This document shows positions 43,687-52,822 of a stretch of 64,000 nucleotides of DNA, in pieces. Numbering within the stretch: the stretch's first letter is position 1; the number at the start of each line of letters is the position of its first letter. The notes under the pieces were generated by a model. The model was not told where the DNA came from. It did no database searches and saw nothing but the letters and a program-made list of their open reading frames with translations. This DNA comes from Streptomyces solicavernae (lineage in GTDB: Bacteria; Actinomycetota; Actinomycetes; Streptomycetales; Streptomycetaceae), in NCBI RefSeq assembly GCF_029968095.1, contig NZ_JASCIR010000011.1, positions 124,001 through 188,000 of the forward strand, written 5' to 3'. The position numbers and the translations under genes are program-made.

Positions 43687-44547
43687 ATGGCCATCACCAA
43701 GGAAGCCGCATCGCGCGACATCACGCTGCCGTCAGGCATGCGTCTGCGGTACTACGAGGCGGGCGAAGCCGATGCCACGCCGGTGGTACTGCTGCACGGC
43801 TCCGGTCCGGGCGCGACCGGCTGGTCCAACTTCTCCGGCAACATCGGCGCGATCGCCGACGCCGGCTTCCACGTCGTCGCACCCGACATGCCGGGCTGGG
43901 GCGATTCCGACGCCCAGGCCACCGCCGACATGGACCACGACGCGACCCTCGTCGAGTACCTCGACGCCCTCGGCCTCGACAAGGCGGCCCTGGTCGGCAA
44001 CTCGATGGGCGCCCACACCGCGGTCCGCTTCGCGACACTGCACCCGGAGCGCATCACGCACCTCGTGACCATGGGCGCCTCCCTCGGCCGCGGACCCGCC
44101 TCCCTCTTCGCTCCGGCCGACGGACCGAGCGAGGGACTGAAGGTGCTGGTCAAGGCGTACAAGGACGCCAGCCCCGAGAACATGAAGGCCCTCGTCGAGA
44201 TCATGACGTACGACAAGGCGCGCTTCGCCACCCCGGAGCTGACCCGGGCCCGCTCCGAGGCGGCGCTCGCCCGCCCCGACCACCTGAAGAACTACGTCGA
44301 GGGTCTCGCGCACGGTGCCCCGATCCCGATCAAGGTGGACCGCAGCAAGATCCCCGGAATCCAGACGCCGACCCTGCTGATCCACGGCAGGGACGACCGC
44401 GTCCTCCACTACGAGACCAGCCTGCGCCTGCTCGCCGACATCCCCAACTCCCGCCTCGTGCTGCTCAACCGCTGCGGTCACTGGGCGATGATCGAGCACG
44501 CCGCGGAGTTCAACCGCCTCGTCATCGACTTCCTGTCCCACAACTGA
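43687..44547 (+). CDS. mhpC: 2-hydroxy-6-oxonona-2,4-dienedioate hydrolase
   Basis: 286-aa alpha/beta hydrolase that cleaves the C-C bond of the ring-fission product of 2,3-dihydroxyphenylpropionate. Oxyanion motif LLHGSGPGATGWSNF near residue 38, nucleophile in GNSMGAHTAVRFA, acid in HGRDDRVLHYE, and histidine in RCGHWAMIEHAAEF, the pattern of MhpC/HsaD/BphD meta-cleavage hydrolases. ATG 43687 with GAGGAG upstream. First gene of the mhp unit; mhpA starts 26 bp downstream. Confidence 0.88.
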   Translation: MAITKEAASRDITLPSGMRLRYYEAGEADATPVVLLHGSGPGATGWSNFSGNIGAIADAGFHVVAPDMPGWGDSDAQATADMDHDATLVEYLDALGLDKAALVGNSMGAHTAVRFATLHPERITHLVTMGASLGRGPASLFAPADGPSEGLKVLVKAYKDASPENMKALVEIMTYDKARFATPELTRARSEAALARPDHLKNYVEGLAHGAPIPIKVDRSKIPGIQTPTLLIHGRDDRVLHYETSLRLLADIPNSRLVLLNRCGHWAMIEHAAEFNRLVIDFLSHN

Positions 44548-44573
44548 CGCTGCTCACCCGATCGGAAAACCCC

Positions 44574-46310
44574 ATGACCACCTACGACACCGACGTCGTC
44601 GTCATCGGAGCCGGACCGGTGGGCCTCACCCTGGCCAACCTGATCGGTGTGCGCGGCCACCGGGCGACCGTCCTCGAGGCCCGGCACGAGCTGATCGACT
44701 ACCCGCGGGGGGTCGGCCTCGACGACGAGTCGATCCGCTCCCTGCACACGGCGGGCCTGTGGGAGCGGATCCAGCCCTTCACGGTCCCGCACCACGTGGT
44801 GCGCCTGGTCAACGGCACCGGCCAGGTCCTGGCCACGAACAACCCGCGCACGCAGGAGTTCGGCTACCCCCGCAAGCACGGCTTCATCCAACCGCTGGTC
44901 GACCGGGAACTCGCCGCCGGCCTCGACCGATTCGACGGCACCGGGCTGCGCTTCGGACACCGGGTCGTGGGGATCGAGGACCGCGGCGACCACGTCGCGG
45001 TGACGGCGGAACGTCCAGGCGCCGACGACGGCACCGTCGAGACGGTCACCCTGACCGCCCGCTACGCCGTCGGCTGCGAGGGCGGCAGCTCCTTCACCCG
45101 CAAATGGATGGGAGTGAGCTTCGAGGGCAAGTCCCCCTCCACCCGCTGGGTCGTGGTCGACGTCGAGAACGACCCGATCGGCACCCCCTCGGTCTATCTG
45201 GGCGCCGACCCCCGTCGCCCGTACGTCTCCATCGGCCTGCCGCAGGGCATCCGCCGCTGGGAGTTCATGCTCCACGACGACGAGCCGACCGACCTGTGCG
45301 ACGACCCGGCGTTCATGCACTCACTGCTCGCCCGGCACGTCCCGGACCCCTCCGCCCTGAAGGTCATCAACCAGCGCACGTTCACCCACCACGGCCGCGT
45401 CGCCTCCGACTTCCGCAAGGGCCGGGTCTTCATCGCCGGTGACGCCGCCCACCTGATGCCGGTCTGGCTCGGCCAGGGCTGGAACTCCGGCATCCGGGAC
45501 GCGACGAACCTGGCGTGGAAGCTCACCGCCGTCCTCGCGGGTGACGCCGACGACGCCCTGCTCGACACGTACACCGTGGAGCGCCGCAAGCATGCCGCCG
45601 ACATGATCGACGTGAACATGGCGGCAGGCACCGTCATGAAAATGGGCCGCTTCGGCGGCAAGGTCCGTGACGTGGCCGCCACCGCCCTCAACGCCGTCCC
45701 GAAGTGGAAGTCCTACTTCACCGAGTTGCGGTTCAAGCCGATGCCGCGCTACGCCGCAGGCGTCGTCGTCGACCAGGCCGATCTCACTCCCGGCCGGGCA
45801 CGCGCCGGGTTCAAAGGCAGGGCCGGGGGACTCGCGCCGTTCATCGACTCCGCAGGCGAACTCTCCCCTGTAGGCCTGCAGTTCATCCAGCCGCGCGTCA
45901 GCACCGCCGACGCCACCTACGTCCTCCTCGACGACGTGACCGGTAACTGGTGGACCCTCGCGACGTGGGGCACCGACCCGACGGCGTTCCTGTCCCTCGC
46001 CGATCTCGACCTCGTCCGCCGCCACCGCATCAAGCTGGTCTCGTTCATGCCGGAGACCCAGCGCACCTGGGCGCAGAAGCGGTACGCGGATTCGCCGGCG
46101 CCGGTCACCGTCGTCGGCGACACCTCCGGGGCCCTCAAGGACTGGTTCGACGTGCACGCCTGCGGCCTGGTCCTGCTGCGCCCCGACCGCTTCGTCGCAG
46201 CCGCCGCGCTGACCCGGCAGGCGCCCCAGGCCCTCACCGCGGTCCGCACAGCCGGCTCGCTGTTCACTCCGCAGACCACGACCGCCCCCGAGGAAGGAGT
46301 ACGGGCATGA
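44574..46310 (+). CDS. mhpA: 3-(3-hydroxyphenyl)propionate/3-hydroxycinnamate hydroxylase
   Basis: 578-aa FAD-dependent aromatic hydroxylase that adds the second ring hydroxyl. VVVIGAGPVGLTLANLIG at residue 8, DDESIRSLHTAGLW, YAVGCEGGSSFTRKWMG, and the GD motif VFIAGDAAHLMPVWLGQGWN near residue 285. The C-terminal thioredoxin-like domain is as in MhpA, and the full length matches the E. coli enzyme family. ATG 44574; its stop overlaps the mhpB start (ATGA). Confidence 0.9.
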   Translation: MTTYDTDVVVIGAGPVGLTLANLIGVRGHRATVLEARHELIDYPRGVGLDDESIRSLHTAGLWERIQPFTVPHHVVRLVNGTGQVLATNNPRTQEFGYPRKHGFIQPLVDRELAAGLDRFDGTGLRFGHRVVGIEDRGDHVAVTAERPGADDGTVETVTLTARYAVGCEGGSSFTRKWMGVSFEGKSPSTRWVVVDVENDPIGTPSVYLGADPRRPYVSIGLPQGIRRWEFMLHDDEPTDLCDDPAFMHSLLARHVPDPSALKVINQRTFTHHGRVASDFRKGRVFIAGDAAHLMPVWLGQGWNSGIRDATNLAWKLTAVLAGDADDALLDTYTVERRKHAADMIDVNMAAGTVMKMGRFGGKVRDVAATALNAVPKWKSYFTELRFKPMPRYAAGVVVDQADLTPGRARAGFKGRAGGLAPFIDSAGELSPVGLQFIQPRVSTADATYVLLDDVTGNWWTLATWGTDPTAFLSLADLDLVRRHRIKLVSFMPETQRTWAQKRYADSPAPVTVVGDTSGALKDWFDVHACGLVLLRPDRFVAAAALTRQAPQALTAVRTAGSLFTPQTTTAPEEGVRA

Positions 46311-47251
46311 CCCTCGCACTCGTCACGATGTCGCACAGCCCGCTGCTCGATTACGCCGAGCCGCCCGCCGAGGTCGCGGGCGCGGTCCAGGGCGCCTTTG
46401 CCGCCGCGCGCGTATTCGTCGAGGACTACGACCCGACCCTGGTCGTGTCCTTCGCGCCGGACCACTACAACGGCTTCTTCTACGACCTGATGCCACCATT
46501 CTGCATCGGCTACCAGGCCCTGGGCGTCGGCGACTACGGCACCACGGAAGGGCCGCTGAACGTGCCGGCCGAGCGCGCCGAGAGGCTGGCCCAATGGGTC
46601 GCCGAACGCGATATCGACGTGGCCATCTCACGCCGTATGGAGGTCGACCACGGGGCGATCCAGCCGCTCGAAATCCTCTTCGGCGGCATCGACACCGTGC
46701 CGACCATCCCGGTCTTCGTCAACGGCGTCGCCGAGCCGTTCGTGACCATGCGGCGCGTGCGCAGGCTCGGCGAGACCATCGGCGGCTTCCTGGCCACACT
46801 CAAGGACGAACGGGTCCTCGTCGTGGGTTCGGGCGGACTGTCGCACGACCCGCCGGTGCCGCAGTGGGCCACCGCCGGCGAAGCCGCACGCGCGATGCTG
46901 CTCAACGGCCGCCATCCGACAGCGGCCGCACGGGACGCCCGCCAGCAGCGAGTCATCGACACGGCGAAGGCGTTCACGGCGGGCACGGCCGCCATCCGCG
47001 ACCTCAACCCCGAATGGGACCGGGCCCTGATGGCGACGCTCGCCTCCGGTGACCTGTCACCTGTCGACTCCATGACCCCGCGTCAGATGGCCGAGGACGC
47101 GGGCAATTCAGCGCACGAGGTCCGCACCTGGGTGGCCGCGTTCTCGGCACTCGGCGCGGCCGGCCCGTACGAGGTGGAGCACTCGTTCTACCGTCCGATC
47201 CGGGAGTACATCGCCGGGTTCGGCGTCATGGCGGCGCGCTCGGCGGCGTGA
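46307..47251 (+). CDS. mhpB: 2,3-dihydroxyphenylpropionate 1,2-dioxygenase
   Basis: 314-aa class III (LigB-type) extradiol dioxygenase that opens the catechol ring. Conserved histidines lie in MSHSPLLDY (residue ~8), SFAPDHYNGFFYDLMPPF, RMEVDHGAIQPLEIL and GSGGLSHDPPVPQW, matching MhpB throughout. ATG 46307 overlaps the mhpA stop; GGAAGGAG precedes it. The 102-bp gap to the next IclR gene carries no terminator-like hairpin. Confidence 0.92.
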   Translation: MTLALVTMSHSPLLDYAEPPAEVAGAVQGAFAAARVFVEDYDPTLVVSFAPDHYNGFFYDLMPPFCIGYQALGVGDYGTTEGPLNVPAERAERLAQWVAERDIDVAISRRMEVDHGAIQPLEILFGGIDTVPTIPVFVNGVAEPFVTMRRVRRLGETIGGFLATLKDERVLVVGSGGLSHDPPVPQWATAGEAARAMLLNGRHPTAAARDARQQRVIDTAKAFTAGTAAIRDLNPEWDRALMATLASGDLSPVDSMTPRQMAEDAGNSAHEVRTWVAAFSALGAAGPYEVEHSFYRPIREYIAGFGVMAARSAA

Positions 47252-47353
47252 ATGCTCCGCCCGGACCCGGAGGGGCCAGATCCCCGATCGGGACCGCAAA
47301 GTGCTCCCCGTACAGTCGATTTCTCTCCCCACCGCAGAGAAGACGGAGCCGGC

Positions 47354-48118
47354 ATGAACGAGAGCGGCCCCAGCGGTGTCCTTGCCAAGGCACTTGCCGT
47401 CCTCCAGGCGTTCACCGTCGACGACACGACGCTGGGATTCGCCGAACTCCAGCGCCGCACGGTGTTTCCCAAGGGCACCCTGCACCGCGTCCTCGGCGAT
47501 CTCGTGGCCGCGAAACTGCTCGACCGCGTGGACGGCCGCTACCGCCTGTCCGGGCTCGTCTTCGAACTCGGCATGCGCGCTTCGGTCGAACGAGGCCTCC
47601 TTGAGGTGGCGACCCCGTTCATGGAGGACCTGTACGTGCGCACGCACGAGCTGGTCCACCTGGGGGTTCGCGAAGGATCCGAGGTGGTGTACGTGGCGAA
47701 GATGGGCGGCCACCAGCAGGCCGCCTCCCCCTCCCGCCTCGGCGGACGCATGCCGTTGCACTCGACGGCCCTCGGGAAGGTGCTCCTGGCGCACGCGCCC
47801 GACGATGTCCGCGAGGCCGTCCTGCGCGGACCGAAGGAACGCCGGGCCCCCAGGACCATCACCAACGTCGACGTCCTGGCACGCCAGCTCGCCGACGTCG
47901 CCACGACGGGGGTCGCCTTCGAGTACGAGGAGTCGGCCGTCGGCATCGTGTGCGTGGCGTCGGGGATCTTCGGCCCGGCAGGCGAACTCCTCGGCGCCGT
48001 CAGTGTCACCGGTCCGGTGCACCGCTTCCAGCCGAACCGGCACGCCGCGGCCGTCCGCGCGGCGGCGGCCGGGATCAGCGTCACGCTCGGGCGGCGAGCA
48101 GAGCTGCGCCGGCACTGA
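47354..48118 (+). CDS. Second IclR family regulator within the mhp cluster
   Basis: 254-aa regulator from ATG 47354 ([20 protein letters not shown]). Winged HTH to about residue 70 ([19 protein letters not shown]), effector domain with [19 protein letters not shown] and [20 protein letters not shown], the usual IclR signature. It divides the ring-cleavage genes (mhpC-A-B) from the lower pathway genes (mhpD-F-E). A perfect AGTTCCGT/ACGGAACT dyad follows it, just before mhpD, so it probably regulates the lower unit. Confidence 0.88.
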   Translation: MNESGPSGVLAKALAVLQAFTVDDTTLGFAELQRRTVFPKGTLHRVLGDLVAAKLLDRVDGRYRLSGLVFELGMRASVERGLLEVATPFMEDLYVRTHELVHLGVREGSEVVYVAKMGGHQQAASPSRLGGRMPLHSTALGKVLLAHAPDDVREAVLRGPKERRAPRTITNVDVLARQLADVATTGVAFEYEESAVGIVCVASGIFGPAGELLGAVSVTGPVHRFQPNRHAAAVRAAAAGISVTLGRRAELRRH

Positions 48119-48159
48119 CGCCGCCGAACGCCCCCTTCCGACTTCCGACTTCCGACGAC

Positions 48160-48178
48160 AGTTCCGTCTCACGGAACT
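48160..48178. promoter_or_regulatory. IclR-type operator before mhpD
   Basis: Perfect 8-bp inverted repeat AGTTCCGT (48160-48167) and ACGGAACT (48171-48178), spacer CTC. TTCCG/CGGAA half-sites are typical for IclR proteins. It is preceded by three ACTTCCG heptamers. Confidence 0.75.
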
Positions 48179-48220
48179 TTTTCCTGGGCGTCGGTCGGAC
48201 CCATTGTCCAAGCTGGAGAC

Positions 48221-49075
48221 ATGAACGAGACCCCCCGCGGCAGCGGTGCCGTGACCAAGGCCGCACAGCGTTTGCTGCAGGCCTCCGCCGACCGTGCCCC
48301 CTGCATTCCGGTACGCGATCTGATCGGCGCCGACGACGTGAAGTCCGCCTACGCCGTACAGGAGTTGCTCACCGCGCACCGCCTGGAGAGCGGCGCCCGC
48401 GTCACCGGGCGCAAGATCGGCCTGACCTCTCCCGCCGTACAGGCCCAACTCGGCGTGGACCAGCCGGACTTCGGCGTCCTCTTCGACGACATGCAGGTCA
48501 CCGACGGCGCACCGGTGCCCGCCGGGCGCCTCATCCAGCCGAAGGTCGAGGCGGAGATCGCCTTCGTCCTCGGGACGGACCTCGCCGAAGGCCCGCTCGA
48601 CGACAAGCAGGTGCGGGCCGCAGTGGCCTACGCCAGCCCCGCCCTCGAGATCGTGGACAGCCGCATCGCCGACTGGGACATCACCTTCGGCGACACGGTC
48701 GCCGACAACGGCTCGAGCGCCCTGTACGTGCTGGGCCGGGCGCAGCGGCCCCTCGCCCAGTTCGAGCCGGTCGACGCCCGCATGACGCTCGCCCGAGCAG
48801 GCGAGACCGTCTCCAGCGGCACCGGCGCGGCCTGCCTCGGCAACCCGCTGGGCGCACTGGCCTGGCTGGCCCGTACCGCCCGCGAGTTCGGCTCCCCGCT
48901 GCGCGCCGGCGAAGTCATCCTCTCCGGCGCACTCGGTCCGATGGTGGTCGCCCAGGCCGGCGACGCGTTCACCGCCGACATCACGGGCCTCGGCTCGGTC
49001 TCCGTCTGCTTCCCCGCGTCGGACGCGTCCGACGCAGCCCCCGAAACCGCCTCCGACGAAGGAGCCTCCGCATGA
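48221..49075 (+). CDS. mhpD: 2-keto-4-pentenoate hydratase
   Basis: 284-aa enzyme of the fumarylacetoacetase-fold hydratase/decarboxylase group, which hydrates 2-hydroxypenta-2,4-dienoate to 4-hydroxy-2-oxovalerate. Motifs: [17 protein letters not shown] near residue 66, metal-ligand region [13 protein letters not shown] near residue 106, [20 protein letters not shown], and [19 protein letters not shown] 48221. Stop overlaps the mhpF ATG. Confidence 0.9.
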   Translation: MNETPRGSGAVTKAAQRLLQASADRAPCIPVRDLIGADDVKSAYAVQELLTAHRLESGARVTGRKIGLTSPAVQAQLGVDQPDFGVLFDDMQVTDGAPVPAGRLIQPKVEAEIAFVLGTDLAEGPLDDKQVRAAVAYASPALEIVDSRIADWDITFGDTVADNGSSALYVLGRAQRPLAQFEPVDARMTLARAGETVSSGTGAACLGNPLGALAWLARTAREFGSPLRAGEVILSGALGPMVVAQAGDAFTADITGLGSVSVCFPASDASDAAPETASDEGASA

Positions 49076-50019
49076 AGACCAAGGTGGCCATCATCGGCTC
49101 GGGCAACATCGGCACCGACCTGATGATCAAGGTGCTGCGGTTGTCCGACACCCTGGAGATGGGCGCGATGGTCGGCATCGACCCCGCCTCCGACGGCCTG
49201 GCCCGCGCCCGGCGGCTCGGCGTCCCGGTCACGGCCGAGGGCGTCGAGGGCCTGGTCCGGATGGAGGGCTTCAAAGACATCGGGATCGTCTTCGACGCCA
49301 CCTCTGCCAAGGCCCATGTCGCCAACGCCGCGATGCTCGCCCCGCACGGCAAGCAGCTCGTCGACCTGACCCCGGCGGCCGTCGGTCCGATGGTGATCCC
49401 GGCGGTCAACCTCGCCGAGCACGTCGCCGCCGGGAACGTCAACATGGTCACCTGCGGCGGCCAGGCCACGATCCCCGTCGTCGCCGCGATCTCCCGGGTC
49501 GCTCCGGTGCCGTACGCTGAGATCGTCGCGTCCATCGCGTCGAAGAGTGCGGGCCCCGGCACCCGCGCCAACATCGACGAGTTCACGGAGACCACCAGCC
49601 ACGCCATCGAGGCCGTGGGCGGCGCCGGCCGCGGCAAGGCCGTCATCGTCCTCAACCCGGCCGAGCCGCCGCTGATCATGCGTGACACGGTGCTCGCCCT
49701 GGTGAACGCCCCGGACGAGACCGCACACGACGCGATCCGCGCCTCCATCGCCGCGATGGTCGAGCAGGTATCGGCGTACGTACCCGGCTACCGGCTCAAG
49801 CAGCAGGTGCAGATCACACCCGTCCCGGCCGACCAGCCAGTGCACACCCTGACCGCCGACCCGGTCACCCACCAGGTATCGGTGTTCCTCGAAGTGGAGG
49901 GCGCCGCGCACTACCTGCCCGCCTACGCCGGCAACCTCGACATCATGACCAGCGCGGCCGTCCGCATGGCCGAGGCCATGGCCGCTCACAGCAACGAACT
50001 CCAGGGAGCGGACGCATGA
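49072..50019 (+). CDS. mhpF: Acetaldehyde dehydrogenase (acylating)
   Basis: 315-aa NAD- and CoA-dependent enzyme that turns acetaldehyde from the aldolase into acetyl-Co[18 protein letters not shown] at the N-terminus, catalytic cysteine in [14 protein letters not shown] near residue 127, [20 protein letters not shown], and the C-terminal channel-partner region. ATG 49072 with GGAG upstream; overlaps mhpD and mhpE by four bases each, as expected for a complex with the aldolase. Confidence 0.93.
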   Translation: MKTKVAIIGSGNIGTDLMIKVLRLSDTLEMGAMVGIDPASDGLARARRLGVPVTAEGVEGLVRMEGFKDIGIVFDATSAKAHVANAAMLAPHGKQLVDLTPAAVGPMVIPAVNLAEHVAAGNVNMVTCGGQATIPVVAAISRVAPVPYAEIVASIASKSAGPGTRANIDEFTETTSHAIEAVGGAGRGKAVIVLNPAEPPLIMRDTVLALVNAPDETAHDAIRASIAAMVEQVSAYVPGYRLKQQVQITPVPADQPVHTLTADPVTHQVSVFLEVEGAAHYLPAYAGNLDIMTSAAVRMAEAMAAHSNELQGADA

Positions 50020-51029
50020 CCGTCGACAGGCTCTTCATCCAGGACGTCACCCTGCGGGACGGCATGCACGCCATCCGCCACCGCATCGAACCGGAGCAGC
50101 TCGGCCGGATCGTCGCCGCGCTCGACGCCGCCGGAGTCGACGGCATCGAGGTCTCGCACGGCGACGGCCTCGCCGGCGGTTCCCTCAACTACGGTCCCGG
50201 CAGCCACACCGACTGGGAGTGGATCGAGACCGCCGCCGCCCACATCGAGAACGCCCGGCTCACCACCCTGCTGCTGCCCGGCATCGGCACCATCAAGGAA
50301 CTCAAGCAGGCCTACGCCCTCGGCGTGCGCTCCGTCCGCGTGGCCACCCACTGCACGGAGGCCGATGTCTCCGCACAACACATAGCCACCGCCCGCGAGT
50401 TGGGCATGGACGTGTCCGGATTCCTGATGATGAGCCACATGGCCGACGCGAAGACCCTCGCGGACCAGGCCAGGCTGATGGAGTCGTACGGAGCGAACTG
50501 CGTGTACGTCACCGACTCCGGTGGCCGTCTGATGATGGACGGTGTTCGCGACCGCATCCGCGCCTACCGGAACGTTCTCGACCCGGCGACCGAGATCGGC
50601 GTCCACGCACACGAGAACCTCTCCCTCTCGGTCGCCAACTCGATGATCGCCGTCGAGGAGGGCGTCACCCGGGTCGACGCCTCGCTCGCCGGCCAGGGCG
50701 CGGGCGCGGGCAACACCCCGCTGGAGGTGTTCATCGCCGTCGCGAACCTCAACGGCTGGAACCACACCTGCGACCTGTTCGCCCTGCAGGACACCGCCGA
50801 CGACCTGGTCCGCCCACTCCAGGACCGCCCCGTCCGCGTCGACCGCGAGACGCTGACACTCGGGTACGCCGGGGTGTACGGCTCCTTCCTCCGCCATGCG
50901 GAGACGGCAGCGGAGCGCTACGGAGTCGACGTCCGTTCCATCCTGGTGGCGGTCGGCGAGCGGGGTCTCGTCGGCGGCCAGGAAGACATGATCGTCGACG
51001 TGGCGCTGGGCCTGACCGAGTCCGGCTGA
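50016..51029 (+). CDS. mhpE: 4-hydroxy-2-oxovalerate aldolase
   Basis: 337-aa HMGL-like TIM-barrel aldolase that splits 4-hydroxy-2-oxovalerate to pyruvate and acetaldehyde. Metal and catalytic motif [16 protein letters not shown] at residue 8, [46 protein letters not shown] and [17 protein letters not shown] 50016 overlaps mhpF. Last gene of the cluster; the 285 bp to the next gene (51030-51314) show no clear element. Confidence 0.93.
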   Translation: MTVDRLFIQDVTLRDGMHAIRHRIEPEQLGRIVAALDAAGVDGIEVSHGDGLAGGSLNYGPGSHTDWEWIETAAAHIENARLTTLLLPGIGTIKELKQAYALGVRSVRVATHCTEADVSAQHIATARELGMDVSGFLMMSHMADAKTLADQARLMESYGANCVYVTDSGGRLMMDGVRDRIRAYRNVLDPATEIGVHAHENLSLSVANSMIAVEEGVTRVDASLAGQGAGAGNTPLEVFIAVANLNGWNHTCDLFALQDTADDLVRPLQDRPVRVDRETLTLGYAGVYGSFLRHAETAAERYGVDVRSILVAVGERGLVGGQEDMIVDVALGLTESG

Positions 51030-51314
51030 CCCACGAAGAGGAAGGGCCGGGCCCGGACAGGAACCGGCAACTCAGCGGAGCGGAGTACAGCGGCAAGCCG
51101 GTCGCCGAGCCCTTTCCGGACCTGGCTTCGTGCCGTCACTTCGGGGCTTGCATCGTCTCCGAACAGCTGGAGCGAGACACGCGGCCGAACGGACACCGTC
51201 TCCGACGGCTGGGCGGACAGCTCGGTTCATCGGTATCGCTTTTTAGCCGCGTTCGCGAAGAACTCTTGCCCAACCACTTGGTAAGTGTGCGAAACATAAA
51301 CGAGAGGTCGCTTT

Positions 51315-52514
51315 GTGTGTGATGTCATCCGTCGAACGCCGGCAACCAGCAGCTTGTCGCGTCGATCCCTCATCGCTACCCTCACCGCGGGCGCCGGGGC
51401 CGTCGCCGTAGGCGCGACTCCTGCGCAGGCGCGCGAGAACGCGCAGGAACCGGAGGCGTCCCGGGCACCGCTGCGGGCTGACGGCCATACAACCCGTCTG
51501 GTCCTGCTGGGCACGGCCGGCGGCCCCCCGTGGTGGCCGAACAGCAACCGTGAGGGCATATCCTCCGCGCTGGTCGTCGGCGATCGCTACTACGTGATCG
51601 ACGCCGGGGACGGCGTCGGCAGGCAACTCCGCAAAGCCCGCCTGGGCAGCTGGCAGAACGACCTGGGCGGCCCCCTGGACAAGCTCGCCGGAGTCTTCCT
51701 GACGCACCTGCACTCCGACCACATCGTCGATCTGAACAACCTGCTGACCGAAGGGCTGTCCAACGGGATACCCCGTGCCGACCTGCCCATCCCGCTCATC
51801 GGCCCGGGGAACCGTGGTGCACTGCCCCCGCTGTTCGGCCCCGATCCGACTCCTCCGGTGGTCGCGCCGGAGAACCCGACGCCAGGGACGCGGGAGATGT
51901 GGGAGGCGATGGTGCGCGCCTACGCCACCGACTTCAACGACCGGGCCCGCGACAGCCGCAAGCCCGTCCCCGACCAGTTCGTCGATGCCCGGGACATCGT
52001 CCTGCCCTCATGGGCTACCGATGACCCGAACGGCGCCCCCGCCCCCGACATGGCCCCCGTCCCCGTGTACGAGGACGACCACATCCGTGTCACCGGCACC
52101 CTCGTCGACCACGCTCCTGTCTTCCCCGCCCTCGCCTACCGCTTCGACACGGAGGACGGTTCCGTCGTCTTCTCCGGCGACACCGCGCCGTGCGACAACC
52201 TGGTGCGCCTGGCCAGGGACGCAGACGTACTGGTGCACGAGGTCATCGACCGCACCTGGCCGGAGTCGATGTTCCCCGAGCCCCGGACTCCCGCACAGGA
52301 GGCATCGCTCCACCACCTGCTCAACGCACACACAACGGTCGAGGACGTCGGCCCCGTCGCCGAACGCGCCGGGGTGCGCACACTCGTCCTGTCCCACCTG
52401 GTGCCGGGCAACAGGCCGGACTCGGTGTGGCGCGAGGCCCGGCACGGATTCTCCGGACGACTCTTGATCGGACACGACCTCGACGAAGTGGGGATCGGCG
52501 AACGCCGAAGGTGA
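51315..52514 (+). CDS. Tat-exported MBL-fold metallo-hydrolase
   Basis: 399-aa secreted metallo-beta-lactamase-fold enzyme. Twin-arginine signal SRRSLIATLTAGAGA near residue 15, cleaved around AQARE. Metal motif VFLTHLHSDHIVDL near residue 122, FSGDTAPCDNL near residue 285, and the last metal histidine near VLSHLVPG, in a layout like tRNase Z or arylsulfatase AtsA-type hydrolases. GTG 51315, with GAGAGG upstream. No partner genes; substrate unknown. Confidence 0.82.
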   Translation: MCDVIRRTPATSSLSRRSLIATLTAGAGAVAVGATPAQARENAQEPEASRAPLRADGHTTRLVLLGTAGGPPWWPNSNREGISSALVVGDRYYVIDAGDGVGRQLRKARLGSWQNDLGGPLDKLAGVFLTHLHSDHIVDLNNLLTEGLSNGIPRADLPIPLIGPGNRGALPPLFGPDPTPPVVAPENPTPGTREMWEAMVRAYATDFNDRARDSRKPVPDQFVDARDIVLPSWATDDPNGAPAPDMAPVPVYEDDHIRVTGTLVDHAPVFPALAYRFDTEDGSVVFSGDTAPCDNLVRLARDADVLVHEVIDRTWPESMFPEPRTPAQEASLHHLLNAHTTVEDVGPVAERAGVRTLVLSHLVPGNRPDSVWREARHGFSGRLLIGHDLDEVGIGERRR

Positions 52515-52704
52515 CTCGGCTCGTTCCCGCGCAGCGACGGGTCTGACCGGCTACACCGCCAGGGCTGGCACGACCGTTGGCCGGGATGGCGACGCCGCCG
52601 GCAACACCAAGCTCGCCTCAGCCCTACGGGAGCGCGAGGGTGAGTTGGCGGCGTAGCCATGGGCTGCTCCCGCCGTGTTGCGTGGTGTTCCGTGCGCGGT
52701 AGTA

Positions 52705-52822
52705 CTGAGCTTGTTCCGCTTTGACGGACATCTGAGATCAGGGGATCTGCCCCGGAAGGATGTCCATCATGGAGAGCATGGGGAAGAAGAAGCCACGCCC
52801 TCGCCGTTCGTTCGCCGCCCAC
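52705..52822 (+). mobile_element. Left end of an IS3 element
   Basis: TGAGCTTGTTCCGCTTTGAC begins a terminal-repeat-like end, followed by a ribosome site (GGAAGG) and the first residues of an IS3-family OrfA (MESMGKKKPRPRRSF). Homology ends there; the rest of the element is gone and a coxL-like gene continues in frame. The 190 bp before it (52515-52704) hold nothing recognisable. Confidence 0.65.
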
